From Episyrphus balteatus (taxonomy: Eukaryota; Arthropoda; Insecta; Diptera; Syrphidae): DNA of 64,000 nucleotides. Position 1 is the first letter of the stretch. Every line of letters starts with the position of its first letter. Of this stretch, positions 12,227 through 23,959 are shown piece after piece. The notes under the pieces were generated by a model. The model saw nothing but the letters and a program-made list of their open reading frames with translations, ran no database searches and was not told the DNA's origin. The stretch is from NCBI RefSeq assembly GCF_945859705.1, contig NC_079137.1, forward strand, positions 70,578,277 to 70,642,276. The letters run 5' to 3'. Position numbers and translations under genes: made by a program.

Positions 12227-15200
12227 TAAAAATCAGTGAAAAATAATGAGCTACTCAGTTTAACATTCCTAGTTTTTTTTCTAATGCATACTATTTTCAA
12301 GTAACAGTAGGCAGCTTTAATACACCAGAAAAAAAAAAAACAATGCATACTTAAAGGGTTTACATGGCCTCATCATCTTATGATAATCTCATTGAATAAA
12401 GAAAAATGAGTTCAATAAATTTCCTTATTACTTCACTTTCACTTCCATAATCAACCTAAACACCAAACTATAAATTAAAATCCAAAAATAAATTTTATCA
12501 TCCTTCTGTAAGGTAGGCAAAATCATAAAATTGTATATCCTTTAAAATTTAAAATAACAAAACAAAAACATAATCATCTTGTTGATTGAAAAATAAATGA
12601 GATTCTATCCTTAAGCACAAAGGCTCATCAACAGCTTTCATTTGCATCTCTCATCATCATCTTCTTCTTCTTCTTCCATCTTCTATATATATAATATTCT
12701 TCCTTCAATAAGTGTCATGAAATAAAATAAATCAAAAGGTTAATCCTTTTAAATTAAACAGAAGCCTATAGTAGTCAAACCCTACAGGCTACAGGCAGGC
12801 AGTCGAGTCGTTTTGGTTATACTGTCCATTCGAATGAAGCAGAGAGAATCCTTTGACACTTCTTAGCCTCTATAAGCATCATAGTATTCCTGGAAGCTAT
12901 GTCATTCGTTTACATATATCTCTTCTTAACCATCAACAAGATTGCAACAACTCTCTGTGTGTATAAAATTGTACAAAAGCCTTGAGGCTATGTAACTTAA
13001 GTCTACCCCGAATCCAATCACCGTAGTAGTCAACAAAACAAAGCTATATAAGAGAAGATGAGTATGAGAGTGAATATTTCTATGCCTGTCATTACTTCAA
13101 ATATATAGAGAAAGAGAGAGTCCTTCCTTGATGTGTGTTTGTGTCTATTTCTATTCTATACCTTTCAGGCACTAAATGCTTTGAAAATTTAATCATTATC
13201 TTCCTCATACTCTCCTTCTGTCTACTCAGTGTGTTGCCTTGTATATTCATTTATTCATTGTTTCAACACGTCGTCCGTCAATGAGATGTTTCTACACACA
13301 CACAGGATCACCTATAAAAAGGATTCAATTGAATCTCATTGAGAGAAAATCATAGTCAAGTCATAAACAAAAGACGACACGACGACGATGTAGCTTCGAG
13401 TCGATTTTAGAGGTCGATGACGACGACAAAGAGCAAGGATATCCTAGTCGACTGGACTGCTACTATTGATAGATTCCGTACCGCTTTGAATCCTTGCCAC
13501 TGTTTCCAGTAGTTTACTTTTAGATTATACCCCAGAAAATCACTGTCCTGTGCGAGTGAATACGGGCCAAATAAGAAGAAGCTTTCTTCTAAATTATTCG
13601 CCATCATTATTTGATTGAAATCAATTTCTCTATGGCAGCAAGGATTTCACTTCTTAAATAGTCCAACAGGACGACCGACGACTTGCATCAGTCAATAAAG
13701 CAATAATCTGTGGCCATTTAGATGATGGCTTTTGGCCAAAAAAAGGGGTTCATCGTTCGTCGTTGGTTTACAATATTCACCCTCTCCAAAGGACGAAAAG
13801 GACGAAAAATATATACAAAGAAAATCAAAGGACATCACCATTCTAAGTTGATTTCTTCTTCTACAACCAGGATACTACCAGGATTATACGAGTATATAGT
13901 AAATTTCTCGCCAAGCAGAGATTTGTTACTCTGTTCATGGTTTTCATTGTCATTTTGATCCTTTTTTATGGAGATGGAAATGATCCTTTAGCTAGATTTT
14001 ACTTCCATTATCCTTCATTGATGATGTTTTTGTGTGAGTGTGCTGAACGCTGACGAAGGAACTTTCTCTCACTATTATAGAAGTGAATTGCATTCCAATC
14101 TCTGTCCGGTAATGAAGATGTAGACAAATCCTTGTCTAAAGTTTTATTTGTCCTATTAAAATAAAAAGGATATTCACCCAGCCATCATTCTTGGTCCTGG
14201 TATAACGGCCGCCAACGTCACCTGCAATGCAAAAGTCCTATAAAAGGGAAATCAATGTGGGGAAGGGAGTATAACGACATGAGACTCCAAAAAATAAAGG
14301 ACGAAAACCATTATCAGCCGCAGAGTATATACGAGTTGAGGGGAGAAAAGGGGGGGGGGGGAGAAAGAGAATGATAGAGTTGACATGTATGGATGTGGAT
14401 GGAATATCCTTTTTTTGTAGATTTTTCATTCACCGCAAAACCCTAATCACCTGCGGAGTAGAGTACTCTCTGGCGCCTTTTTGTTGCCTGTTCTTTAACC
14501 ATCCTCCCCCCCTCACTCTTCTGAACAGACATGAATATTCAAATTCCCTTCACATGTTGCGCTCGCTCTGCAGGACCAAAAAAAAAGAAAGGGAGAAAGA
14601 TGCAGGATTCTTTATTTTTGTGTAGATTCTTCTCCCGAAAGGTTTCTCTACCCCCTCCCCAATTTTCCCCCTTGGAACGGTATGGTACTGAAAAAATATA
14701 TGCTGATTGTCCTTGTAATGTGTTCGAAAAATGGGAAAGATGGATTGCGGTGGAATATGTGTGTGGATGAATGGTTGAATAGATGGAATGGAAAAAATGC
14801 TGGTAGCTTGTGGGATTGGTTGCCTACGGTGATGATGACGATTACGTCGGGATGATGATGATGATGTCGAAGAAAATCTGTAGAATGTTTTTTTTTTTTT
14901 TTTCAACAAGAAAGAAAGAAAATGAAGGGAAGAGACAAAATTCCAGCAATTATATGCCCGAATTGATTTACTTTCCACCACTTTGCATGAATCCATCCGC
15001 TGCCGCCACATGGGTTCTGTGATGGTTGTATATTATACGGGATGTGGGAATATCTACCTTTTATATGTGGAGACCTCTCTTTTCCGTCATTCTGAATGTC
15101 CTCGTCGTGTATGTCGTCGTCATCGTTGTCATTGTCGATTTATATATAGTAGGCTCTCCTTCTGGCTGATTTCTTCAGTTCAGCATGCTGCACGTACATG

Positions 15201-15790
15201 CTGTTAGTTTTGTGTTGACATAAATGAGAGAAATCCTGTGTGGAATAGCAGCAGCGGTACCAACGACAAGGACCTACGTTACCAAACGACATCGGTTATT
15301 CTTTTCTCTGACGTGTGTATTTGTGCGATGTGGGAGAGAAATGATGGCGGAATGAATGTTAAGAGTGATGGCGGCGGCAAATTGAATGCGGTGCATTAAT
15401 TCGTTCCGATTTTTGTTCTTTTTTTTTTTGTATTATTTCGTTCGATTTGTAGGTAGTTATATGGAAGGTTGAGGTTTTTTTTACCTATATGTACAGTGTA
15501 CACATATGGCACATTGAGAAAGTGCCATTCAACTGTAGGTATATTCGATGTCTTTTTCTCTGTGAGAAGCAACAGCACAAAACGATGTGTGATCGATTTT
15601 GTGCGGTGATGAAGCATGTGTGTGCAGTCGTTTAAAGCTTAAGGATTCATTTTTTTCTATTTTTAAGTGAATACAAATAAATTTAAGAGAGATTTTTTCT
15701 GTTATTCGTCTGAGCTGATTTAATCTTTAATCAATACCTACTAACTTTAATAAAAAAAGGGAAAACTGTCTCATTTTTTAGAACTTTTTT

Positions 15791-16528
15791 ACTTGCTCTA
15801 TAGGGCAAGTATTGGTTTCGTGTAGAAAAAAAAATTCGAGGTTTTAATCAAAACCAACATTACGATGATGGAGAAGACCAAAAAAGTAGTTTTCGTCATG
15901 CCGTCCGTCGGTCTGCGTGTGTGCGTCTGTGCGTCCATCTGTACAACGAGCTAGGGCCTTAACAGATGGATGGATTTGCTTAAAACTTGGTACAGATGAT
16001 TTTTACGTAATTCCTTAGACCCTTTTTTTTTATTTTTTGAATATCACATCTTTAACGCATATCTCGCATGTAACGTTTTTGAGGTATTGCAACTTTCTCG
16101 AAAACGGCTCTAACGATTTCGATTAAACTTGGTGTACGTAATAATCTTTTTGATTCTAACAAAACTGCGTTTTTAGTTTTTCCCAAAAAATTCGGAGAAC
16201 GGAAATATGGCGTTGCGGTTTTTCAAAAATTGACATATTTTTTAAGTTCATATATTTCATCAAAGCATAAGTCAATTTTATTCAAAATTTACAGAAATCA
16301 TTTTGAAGTGTCAAATGTAAATAAAAAAATAAAAAAGTTTTTGAAAAATAAAATTTTCTAAAACGTTTTTGAAAAAAAAAAAAAATTTTTAACTTTCAAT
16401 TTTTTTTTTAATTTTTTTCTCGACACTAACTAAACAAAATCTTAAATTTCCAATAGATATTTAAGATAAAGATACTTTGAACTACAAGAGCAAGTACGTG
16501 CGACCCAGTCGTGCATTTTTTTTTTTTA
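15791..16528 (+). mobile_element. Helentron/DINE-1-like non-autonomous element, copy A
   Basis: The 5' end is ACTTGCTCTATAGGGCAAGT, itself a short inverted repeat. About 110 bases in is a GTCY-type microsatellite region (CCGTCCGTCGGTCTGCG), then the block GGATTTGCTTAAAACTTGG. The 3' end is GAGCAAGTACGTGCGACCC followed by AGTCGTGCA and a T tract, which can form a short hairpin GCGAC/GTCGT. The order of subterminal GCAAGT repeat, GTCY microsatellite and 3' hairpin matches the DINE-1/mini-me class of Helentron derivatives. There is no Rep/helicase coding. It is closest to copy C. Confidence 0.75.
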
Positions 16529-16890
16529 TTGAAATAGTATGGGCCTCATACATCAAACCTGGGTAATGTAATTAAATTTTCCGATGTATTTTTTTCGAAT
16601 TGTTTCTTTAGTTTAGGTTTTTATTAAACAATGTTAAAACCATTTCTAATGTCAAGAAATATCTAGCCCTGCTTGTGGCTGAAGAGCAAGCCCTTTTCCC
16701 ACAAAAAAGTACAGAAAAAGTTCTTAATGTTCGATTTTAGACATTCTAAGAATTCGAAAAGAAAAGATTTTAGACCTTTTTCAGTACCTAACATCATTCC
16801 CGATGGAAGAAGACAAATGAAGAGCTAATGCTAAAGATAAGGGAACCGAAAACCATCCAAACAAACTTTTTTTATGGGTCAGTTACATTT

Positions 16891-17130
16891 CTTTGCCGCC
16901 GGGTACAAAGGGTCATAATTGATAGTTGATAGTTTCAGTTTGTCTGAAAATGTGAAGTTGAGCTAATCGATGAACTTTTGAGCATTGATCCTCTTATTTT
17001 TATAGAAAAGAGTTGTTCTAAATTTATGTTTTTGATACCAAATAAAGGAGAAAAAAGAGGTTATTCTTATTTCATCGAAACCCGGAAAGTTCAATTTTGT
17101 GACTTAACCCCTTTGTACCCGGCGGCAAAG
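16891..17130. repeat. Inverted 22-bp pair resembling two piggyBac-type ends pointing away from each other
   Basis: CTTTGCCGCCGGGTAC plus AAAGGG ends at 16912. Its exact reverse complement starts at 17109, preceded by C and TTAA. The right motif reads like an element start, TTAA + CCC(C)TTTGTACCCGG, similar in pattern to the 62.9-kb piggyBac-type end. The left motif is the mirror image but is followed by TCATAA. The 196-bp spacer shows nothing recognisable. It may be two truncated copies abutting, or a MITE whose TIR is the 22-mer. Confidence 0.6.
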
Positions 17131-17257
17131 ATATATGCAAACTAAAGTCTCTCGAAAAGTTTTGTTATAGGTATAAGTAGTTCACAGTGAACACACCAAA
17201 GCAATTAGGTAGAAAAATTAAAAAAATATTTTTTTTCAGATTTTTGAAAAAAAAATC

Positions 17258-17277
17258 CAAGGGGTAGATACCCCTTG
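17258..17277. repeat. Perfect 9-bp-stem hairpin
   Basis: CAAGGGGTA, a 2-base loop (GA), then TACCCCTTG. It sits next to A-rich tracts. It is too short to classify. Confidence 0.8.
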
Positions 17278-18074
17278 CCGAAAAAAAATGCATATTAAAA
17301 AATTTCTTCCAAATTAATAGAGTGAGGCATCAGAAGAGAGGTACTTTTAAGCTGTATTCATAACTGATAACCAAATTTTTTTAGAGGTCTGAGGTCGAAT
17401 CACGGCACACGATTACGGTCATACGTTACTGTTTATTGATGTCTCTAATTAGATCCCTGGTTGCTGAGTTATTTGTATTGCATCCGTTGGGGGCCTTGGC
17501 TGCCCCAAAGATTTCAAAATTTTGCCGAAAATGCCAGATTAGATTTGTGAAGTTCAAAACTTCTGCTCAGACAGTGATGGTTCTGTATCAGTCTCCTTCA
17601 GATTTACTGGTCATTACGGAACTGTAAAATCAGGTTGCTTCTTTTAAAAAACAGTGAAATACAGAGTTTCTTTCTTAAGCCACACTAAATAAATGTGCAA
17701 CTCGTGTACTTCTGTTTATCCATCCCATCTCAGAACTCAAATTATCAAAACTAATTTAACCTATCTCTTATCAAACCCGTTGCCATTCTACAGCTCATAC
17801 TGCGTTCACCATTTTAAGGGTAGGTTAATCCCTTTTAAGAAACGCTTATTATAAACAAATTGATGCCGCGCTCAATAGGAAACACCCTCAACCAACTTAA
17901 TGTGTAACTGGAAACAGGTAGCTAGAGACCGGGCTGACTGGAGAGACTTGTTTTCTATTTTACTCTTTGTTATTTTTTTTATGATTCACATTCACTTACC
18001 TATTGGAAAAATTATTCAAAATAAAGCTTTTTTCATGAAACTCAACATTTATTTCACTCCCTCCAATTTTAGTT

Positions 18075-18175
18075 CATTTTAATTCCCAAATCCTGAAAAA
18101 TCCAAAATCCCACAAATCCTAAATCCCTGTAAAATCCAGAATTCCGAAAACTCAGAATCCTGAAAATACAAAATT
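18075..18175. repeat. Degenerate AAATCC-type short repeat array
   Basis: Motifs such as AAATCCTGAAAA, AAATCCC and AAATCCAGAATTCCG recur irregularly. An opposite-strand counterpart (ATTTCGG, ATTCGGAA) follows at about 18290-18355. Confidence 0.5.
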
Positions 18176-20518
18176 TATAGAAAACCTCAAACAAATAAAA
18201 TTGAAAAACTAGATACCTATCTAATCATAAAAATTAAAAACCCTGAAATCGAAATCCCTTTTTCTATTATATTTTCGAAATTTTCTTGATTTTGGGTTCG
18301 ATATTTAAGGTTTTCGGGATTTCGGTTTTTCTGAATTCAAAAATTCGGAATTGTGTTCGTCTTCCAAAGAACCATCTTTCCTCAAGTTTTTCTCATTTTA
18401 CTTCTAAGTTTCCATACAGAGTCACCAGTCCAAGTACTTAAATTTGAGTTCAATTATACTCCAGTAACTACATAAATCCCTCACCTTCGAAACATTTTTT
18501 GCCCAAAATCTGTACAAAAGCTTCATGAAATCGATTTTCTAAAAATTCCCTTCCCACTCCAAATCAAACCAAAAACCTCAATATTTGAATTTTTATGAGT
18601 TTGGGGAACATGAAAAAAAAAAAAAACTCACAAGAATCGTTATTTTACACCCTCTACCACCGTCTGCCTTTCGTCGAACCACAAAAAATCATAAAATTCC
18701 TCAACAATAAAATCCTAAAATGAAATAATTTTTGGTGTTGCTTTACGAAGCGCAAATACAATTGACAAGACCTAAAAAATAAAAAAAAACAAGTAAGTGT
18801 CTACTCTTCGGTTAGATCCTGGTACAAAAGTCGCCCCTTTTTGAGAGTGTTGACAGAGGAAAACAACAAAATCCTTGAGTTCCACTTGGAAAAATTCCAA
18901 GTCCGAGATTTTCTTTTCCAGAGAAGAGATTGTCAATGACAGAGGCACATTTATACAAAATCAAGTCTCTCACCTCCACCCTCTTACTCTTTTTACCATA
19001 CAAAACCCCAATATAATGGTGAGGAAAAGAAATAAGCAAATAGAAAGTACAAAAAAAAACATCCTTCCTTCAGTCATATTCTATCATTATCCTAGTTCAC
19101 CAGGATAGCAGCTCCAAGGCATCACTCTTCTATTCGAAACATTCATCGGAAAGGAGGGTGTTAGTAACAATTGCTTTAAGTATAAGTGCAGACTTGGAAT
19201 ACAATTCATCTATATTCCTGGATTGTCAATTGAGAGGTCACTGAGTGGAGTTGTTGTTATATATTTCTAGTAGAGATGAGGTCCTTTTGGTTTATCGTCC
19301 ATTCAACCGTACACAATGCCATCAAACTCATCCTAATAAGAAGCAGAAGAGCGCGTTGATTGTTGTAGGAATAAGGATATAGGGCCGATGCGATGGGTTG
19401 TCGTTATCCTTGTGTCGTTGTCATCGGTGATAAAAAGGACACTTCAAAGCTTGTGACACAACAACAACAATTCAACAAATATGTCAACCTACATAGGATT
19501 CGTTCGACTTTGTATATCTATATTATACAAAATCTATTCTAGGTGCTCTTTTCTATAACTGTGAGGATTCGTAGTAATACCAAACGGTGTGTTATAGAGT
19601 CGAAAAAAAAGGACGACAGAAATATACTTTTGTTTGAATGAAATTATATTGTGAGAAAGACACTCAAAGTACAGAGTCCTGCTGCCACTCCCTCAAAAAT
19701 TCAAACCGACCGACGAGTGGGGAATAGTGTTGACGCAAATCTAATTAGGATCTGTGTAACATATGTAAATTATATCCTGTCAAGATGAAATACACCAAGA
19801 GAAAAAAGTGAAACAACTGGAGGGATATTACACATATACACAAAACATATCAGCTCAACAACATGGTAACCAACACAAAACAGGACAGTAATAAAGTTTT
19901 CTACTTAGAAATGAGGACAGACATTTTTCATTGCTTTGGCAATTAAATTTTATTAGCACCCTAGCGTATAAAGAGTGGAACTATAACACATACAGACACA
20001 GTATAGCGGAAAATGTACATATTCAGAGGATATTATAACAAACTGACAGAGAGTAAAAGAGAGGGAAAGAGAAGAATATGCTTTGAATTTTAAGTTGTGA
20101 TTGGGAGCAAGTATAATGGAGTTGGATTTTAAATGTCCTTAATTGATGACAGTATGGCAGTTAACAACAAAGATGATAGCTATGTGTCAGTTGGAGACAA
20201 TTAGACACACCATATATCTACAATGTGTTGCCCAAGAGTTTAAATGTTTTTTAAATGGACAAGGTAATGGATAGGTTGAAGGGCGGTAGATATACTTATA
20301 ATTGTCCTTTTTGTCAAACATCTTGAAATGACCAATATAATTCTCAAGATCTTAGGAATAAAAGGGAATAATAAATCCATATTTTCTCTGTTTCACAATT
20401 TGGGTATGAATTTATTTATTTCTTATGCAAAACTAAAGCAATTGTTGCAAAAATTATTTAACTCTACAGAAGTCCTAATAAACTCTTACGGGAGCATCAT
20501 GTAGGCCCGAGTAAAAAT

Positions 20519-20635
20519 GGAATTCCGTTGCACCACCGCTGCACCAAGACTGCACCAAGACTGCACCACTTTTTGACAACCGCAGAAACACTGCACCACG
20601 TCCGCACCATTTCATTTTGAAATGCACCACCGCCG
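20519..20635. repeat. GCACCA minisatellite, left part
   Basis: The array is built on the unit (C)TGCACCAAGA / GCACCACNNC, repeated about nine times at about 12-bp spacing. It continues on the far side of the 20636-22311 element, at 22312-22345, so the element appears inserted into one array. No coding frame is supported. Confidence 0.8.
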
Positions 20636-22311
20636 CACAGTGGGGAAAGTGGAAAAAACTCCGTAAAATCTAAACTACTGGACCGTTTTTAATGAAATTT
20701 TCAGGAATAATAGGAAATAAGAAGATAAATCACCACCAGTAATTTCCGCCCACTGCCCCGCCTACTAAAGTGAAAAATGGTTATTTAAGTTGAAAAAAGT
20801 CGAAAACTAGCACTTTTGTATGAAATTCAAGGAAGACTTGCAGTAACAAAAATATGCTTTTCTGAAGGTTTTCGATGTTTTGAATCCGAAGTCATAAAAA
20901 ATTAATCAGCTCCTGTTTTTGAAATATTAACGTTAGAAAATGCAAAAAAAGTTTTTTCTTTACTATTTCTTACCATGTTCTTTTATTTTATTTCTTTCTT
21001 TCAAGATCTGTTTAGATCTTTTCGACATCTTTTTTACTGCCTGAGATATCTTGAGTTGTTTGGCATGGTATATCTACCATATAAATTATACCGTCATTAT
21101 CTCCTTTTTGATATATGAAGCCGAACCCACTTACTACATTTTAAGATTTCTCGGGAAATAAAAAAGATAACGAAAAGATTTAAACAGGTCTTGAAAGAAG
21201 GAAAATAGTTCTAATAGAAACCGTTATTCACGTTGTATGGGGAACTGGAAAAAACTCAATTAAACCTTAACCACTAAACCGATTTTAATGAAATTTGCAG
21301 GCAAGATTATTAAAAGCAAGGAAACCAAAATAAGATTTTCTTGCAAGCTTAATTATTGTTTAAGACTTAGGAAGAAATTTAAGAAACAATTTGTAGGTTT
21401 TAATTTTAGTCATATCTTTATTTTAGTTTTTTTGTGCTCTGAGGGCAATTTGCTGAAACGAAACTTAAATAATTTAAGTTGAACATAAGCTCCTATTCTC
21501 TACTTTTTCCTCTGCGTAAACTACCACATAAGAGTTTATTTAGAACATAAATGCTTAAGTTTCGATTCAGCAAACGGCTGTGAATCTTATATTCGTAAAC
21601 CCCAGAAAATTTTAAATAAATTGCACAAAACGTTGAAAACCGTCCATTTTTTATGTAGTTTTCGATTTTTTTTTAATATGTAGGTATTTTCAAACTAACG
21701 TCAGATTTGAATTCATCGGATCAAAATACATATTAAAACATATGATTTTTAAAAAAATCTTTCCATTTTTTATTATAATATGCTTTTTTAGAAAATACGT
21801 TTTTCACATTTGCTTAGCTTCAAATTGCTCTTAAAAGTTTATTAGGACGAACTAGGATGAGATTTTTGGTGCCAAATGTTGCTGAGACTCAACACTATCA
21901 TATGATATGAGTTCGCCCACAGGGGTAAACAGAGGAAGTAGTTAAAACAATTCTTGAACTCAAAATTCCGGAAAATTATAAGTATTCTTAAAATGAAAAA
22001 TCGAAAAATTTTTTTTCCGCTAAACTTGTAAATGATATTGTTAAACTGTTTATTTTTAATATATTTACAACAAAATTTTTTTTGAAAAGTCAAAATTTAA
22101 CTGGTTTTATACCATTTGAAAAATACTCGTATTTACATCAATTTTCATAATTTTTCAACTTTGAATTCAAATTTCTAAATCTAGAAATTTTTTTGAAAGA
22201 ATTGCTTTCACATCCTGATTCTACAACATAATTACTGTAAGAAAAACTTCCAACATATAAAAAAATCCAGCTTTCACACGAATGAGTTTTTTCCACTTTT
22301 TTCCCACTGTG
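20636..22311. mobile_element. DNA transposon with CACAGTG termini (Transib- or CMC-like), non-autonomous
   Basis: The left terminus is CACAGTGGGGAAAGTGG followed by AAAAAACTC. The right terminus, read inward, is CACAGTGGGAAAAAAGTGG followed by AAAAAACTC. Flanks are CGCCG on both sides (20631-20635 and 22312-22316), a possible 5-bp GC-rich TSD. Transib elements are known for CACWRTG ends and GC-rich 5-bp TSDs; CMC elements also start CACTG/CACAG-like but duplicate 2-4 bp. The flank is a GC-rich minisatellite, so a chance match is possible. Inside are a truncated FB1 relative (20838-21225) and a second left-end-like sequence at about 21232 (TATGGGGAACTGGAAAAAAC). No transposase frame survives. 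Confidence 0.65.
20838..21225. mobile_element. Truncated FB1 fold-back relative nested in the CACAGTG element
   Basis: It shares with the 1.5-2.1-kb palindrome the blocks ATGCTTTTCTGAAGGTTTTCG, split by small differences, then ATTAATCAGCTCC, GTTAGAAAATGCA, TTTTTACTGCC and GAAAAGATTTAAACAGGT. Its inner arms (about 21001-21060 and 21140-21215) still pair. The outer part of the right arm is missing. Confidence 0.6.
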
Positions 22312-22345
22312 CGCCGCACCACTTCTGCACCACGTCTGCACCATG
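22312..22345. repeat. GCACCA minisatellite, right part
   Basis: Units CGCCGCACCACTT and CTGCACCACGT continue the array interrupted at 20635. Confidence 0.75.
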
Positions 22346-23959
22346 ATCAAAAATTCTATTCTCGTACTTATACAATGTTTAAGTCGTCTTCAAAGCTATT
22401 TTGACAAACAAATTGCAAGTTCGTACAAACATGCGTTAAGGCGTTGGATTTCTAATTGAATGTGCTCTGGATATCTACTTGCGATGGAATCATTTTCTTG
22501 TCGCCATTTTATTTTTTATTTTTCAATAATCCAAAACTATGTATCATCTATGTAATAACTATTTCAAAAAATGTTTTTTTCTTTTTTTAATTAAAGTTTG
22601 TTTCGCATTTTTTTTTTTTTTTTTTTTTTGACAAACACAGTTTGAATTATAAGAATAAAAAAAATGGGGTTATTATATATTATTTTTGTTGATGGTGAAT
22701 GTTAACTTTTTCATGACAATAATACTCCTGATGGCTTTGTCAATTCCGTGCAAGAGAAAGTACCCCTGAAAATTGGTGGTGGAGGCTGGGATTCGAACCC
22801 AGACCTCTGGCGTGATAGTCCATCACAGTTGTCATTGATTCACTATCTGTGATTTAGTAACATTGGTAATGTTTGATGCCAGCATCTGATTGATTTTAGG
22901 ATTACGAAGACGTAAAGTCAAATATCCGGGAAAAAGCCATAGTAAATGTAACTTTTTTTAGCATTTTAAGTCCCAAAACTTCAACAAAATTAATGTTTAA
23001 AATTAATAATTAAAATTAATCAATACAGCTTTGAAAATCACAAATATATAAAAAATTTTTTTTTTTCTTTTCATAACCAAAAGTTTCTTCATTGAACAGT
23101 TTTTCAATAACTTCAAATTCCTTTGTTTTGGCAAAAATAAATAAGACAATTATACGTATGTTTGAAAAAATTCCAAAAAAAAAATTGCTATGCAATCAAA
23201 GAACACAAAAAAAATTGCCAACAAAAACCATGTGACACATACGGAAAGGACAAAAATGAAAATCGCAAACAACACACACGTTCGAAGAGGATGAGAACTA
23301 TATGGGTGGAAATTAAATTGGGAAAATCTCAGGAGTCAGAATTCAGAAGTTGTTGTCGTCGTTCTTGTCAGTTCGCTATATACATACAGCGAAATAGTGG
23401 GTGAATATACACAAACAAATTTATATGAAAGGATACCTCCACCAAACCATGTCGACACTCCTGCGAATGCACTTTATGCATACAAAAATCAACTCCAACT
23501 CGAAAATGAACAGAATGGATAAAATACTAGACACAAAAACAAAACCAAAAGAAAAGAAATAAAAAATGGACACAGAATGAATAAAAAAGTTTTGCAAAAA
23601 AATAATAGGAAGAAAGAAAGGAAAACGCGCACCAAAAGACAACCACATAAAAGGAAGGGATGAATCCCCCGATAGACACGGACTAATTATACAGGTTTTT
23701 GATTTCCCTTGAGGAAATGACTCCGAAGCGACGCACATATTTTTACAAATTGCAAGTATACCTCACAAAATGGAGTATACTTCGCGGTCTAATTTATTCT
23801 ATATGACTCTTTAAGGAGTTGAGTGCGGTATCAATTGAAGTCCAAAAAGGTGATTTGTAGAATATAATTTTCAAGGAAGTATGATGGGATAAAACAATCA
23901 AGAGAACGATAAATTAAGAAAATTCGAAAAAATAGGATGCTTTTTTGTGCGTTCGTGGT
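22346..23959. other. AT-rich DNA, no gene seen
   Basis: It contains a T22 run (22608-22629), a tRNA-like segment on the minus strand (22776-22850) and A-rich DNA. Frames at 23162-23404 and 23421-23738 are of low complexity without a recognised domain. Confidence 0.5.
22776..22850 (-). repeat. tRNA-like segment with perfect B box and T-arm
   Basis: The minus strand carries GTCTGGGTTCGAATCCCAG. This is a canonical B box (GGTTCGAATCC) inside a perfect 5-bp T-stem (CTGGG/CCCAG), followed by CCTCCACCACC. A matching 5' acceptor strand (GTGGAGG) is not found at the expected distance and the A box is poor (GATAGTGAATCAATGA). It is therefore more likely a tRNA-derived SINE head or tRNA pseudogene than a functional tRNA. 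Confidence 0.45.

Larger units (their letters stand above)
10846..15790. other. Long mostly unique island, no gene supported
   Basis: About 4.9 kb contains no complete transposon that I can recognise. It includes a 46-bp direct duplication (11331-11420), a tRNA-like segment on the minus strand (12155-12226), CTT/CAT tracts at 12648-12675, GA-rich and GATGATG tracts near 14830-14870, and a G10 run near 14351-14360. Minus-strand frame 14550-15011 (153 codons) is low in complexity (runs of Ser, Arg and His) and shows no domain. The stretch resembles intron or intergenic DNA. Confidence 0.5.
16529..20518. other. Mixed unique and degenerate repeat DNA, no gene
   Basis: About 4 kb contains no supported gene. 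It includes an inverted pair of piggyBac-like ends (16891-17130), a 20-bp perfect palindrome (17258-17277), a degenerate AAATCC-type array (18075-18175) and a less AT-rich island at about 18650-20330. The B-box-like GGTCGAATCA near 17391 has no convincing A box. Confidence 0.5.

Noticed and set aside
14550..15011. 153-codon minus-strand frame
   Set aside because: Low-complexity Ser/Arg/His/Ile runs derived from trinucleotide and homopolymer tracts.
17385..17410. B-box-like GGTCGAATCA
   Set aside because: No supporting A box or cloverleaf; likely chance or a fully decayed SINE.
22776..22850. Functional tRNA gene
   Set aside because: T-arm is perfect but acceptor and D arms cannot be paired, so only a tRNA-like call is made.
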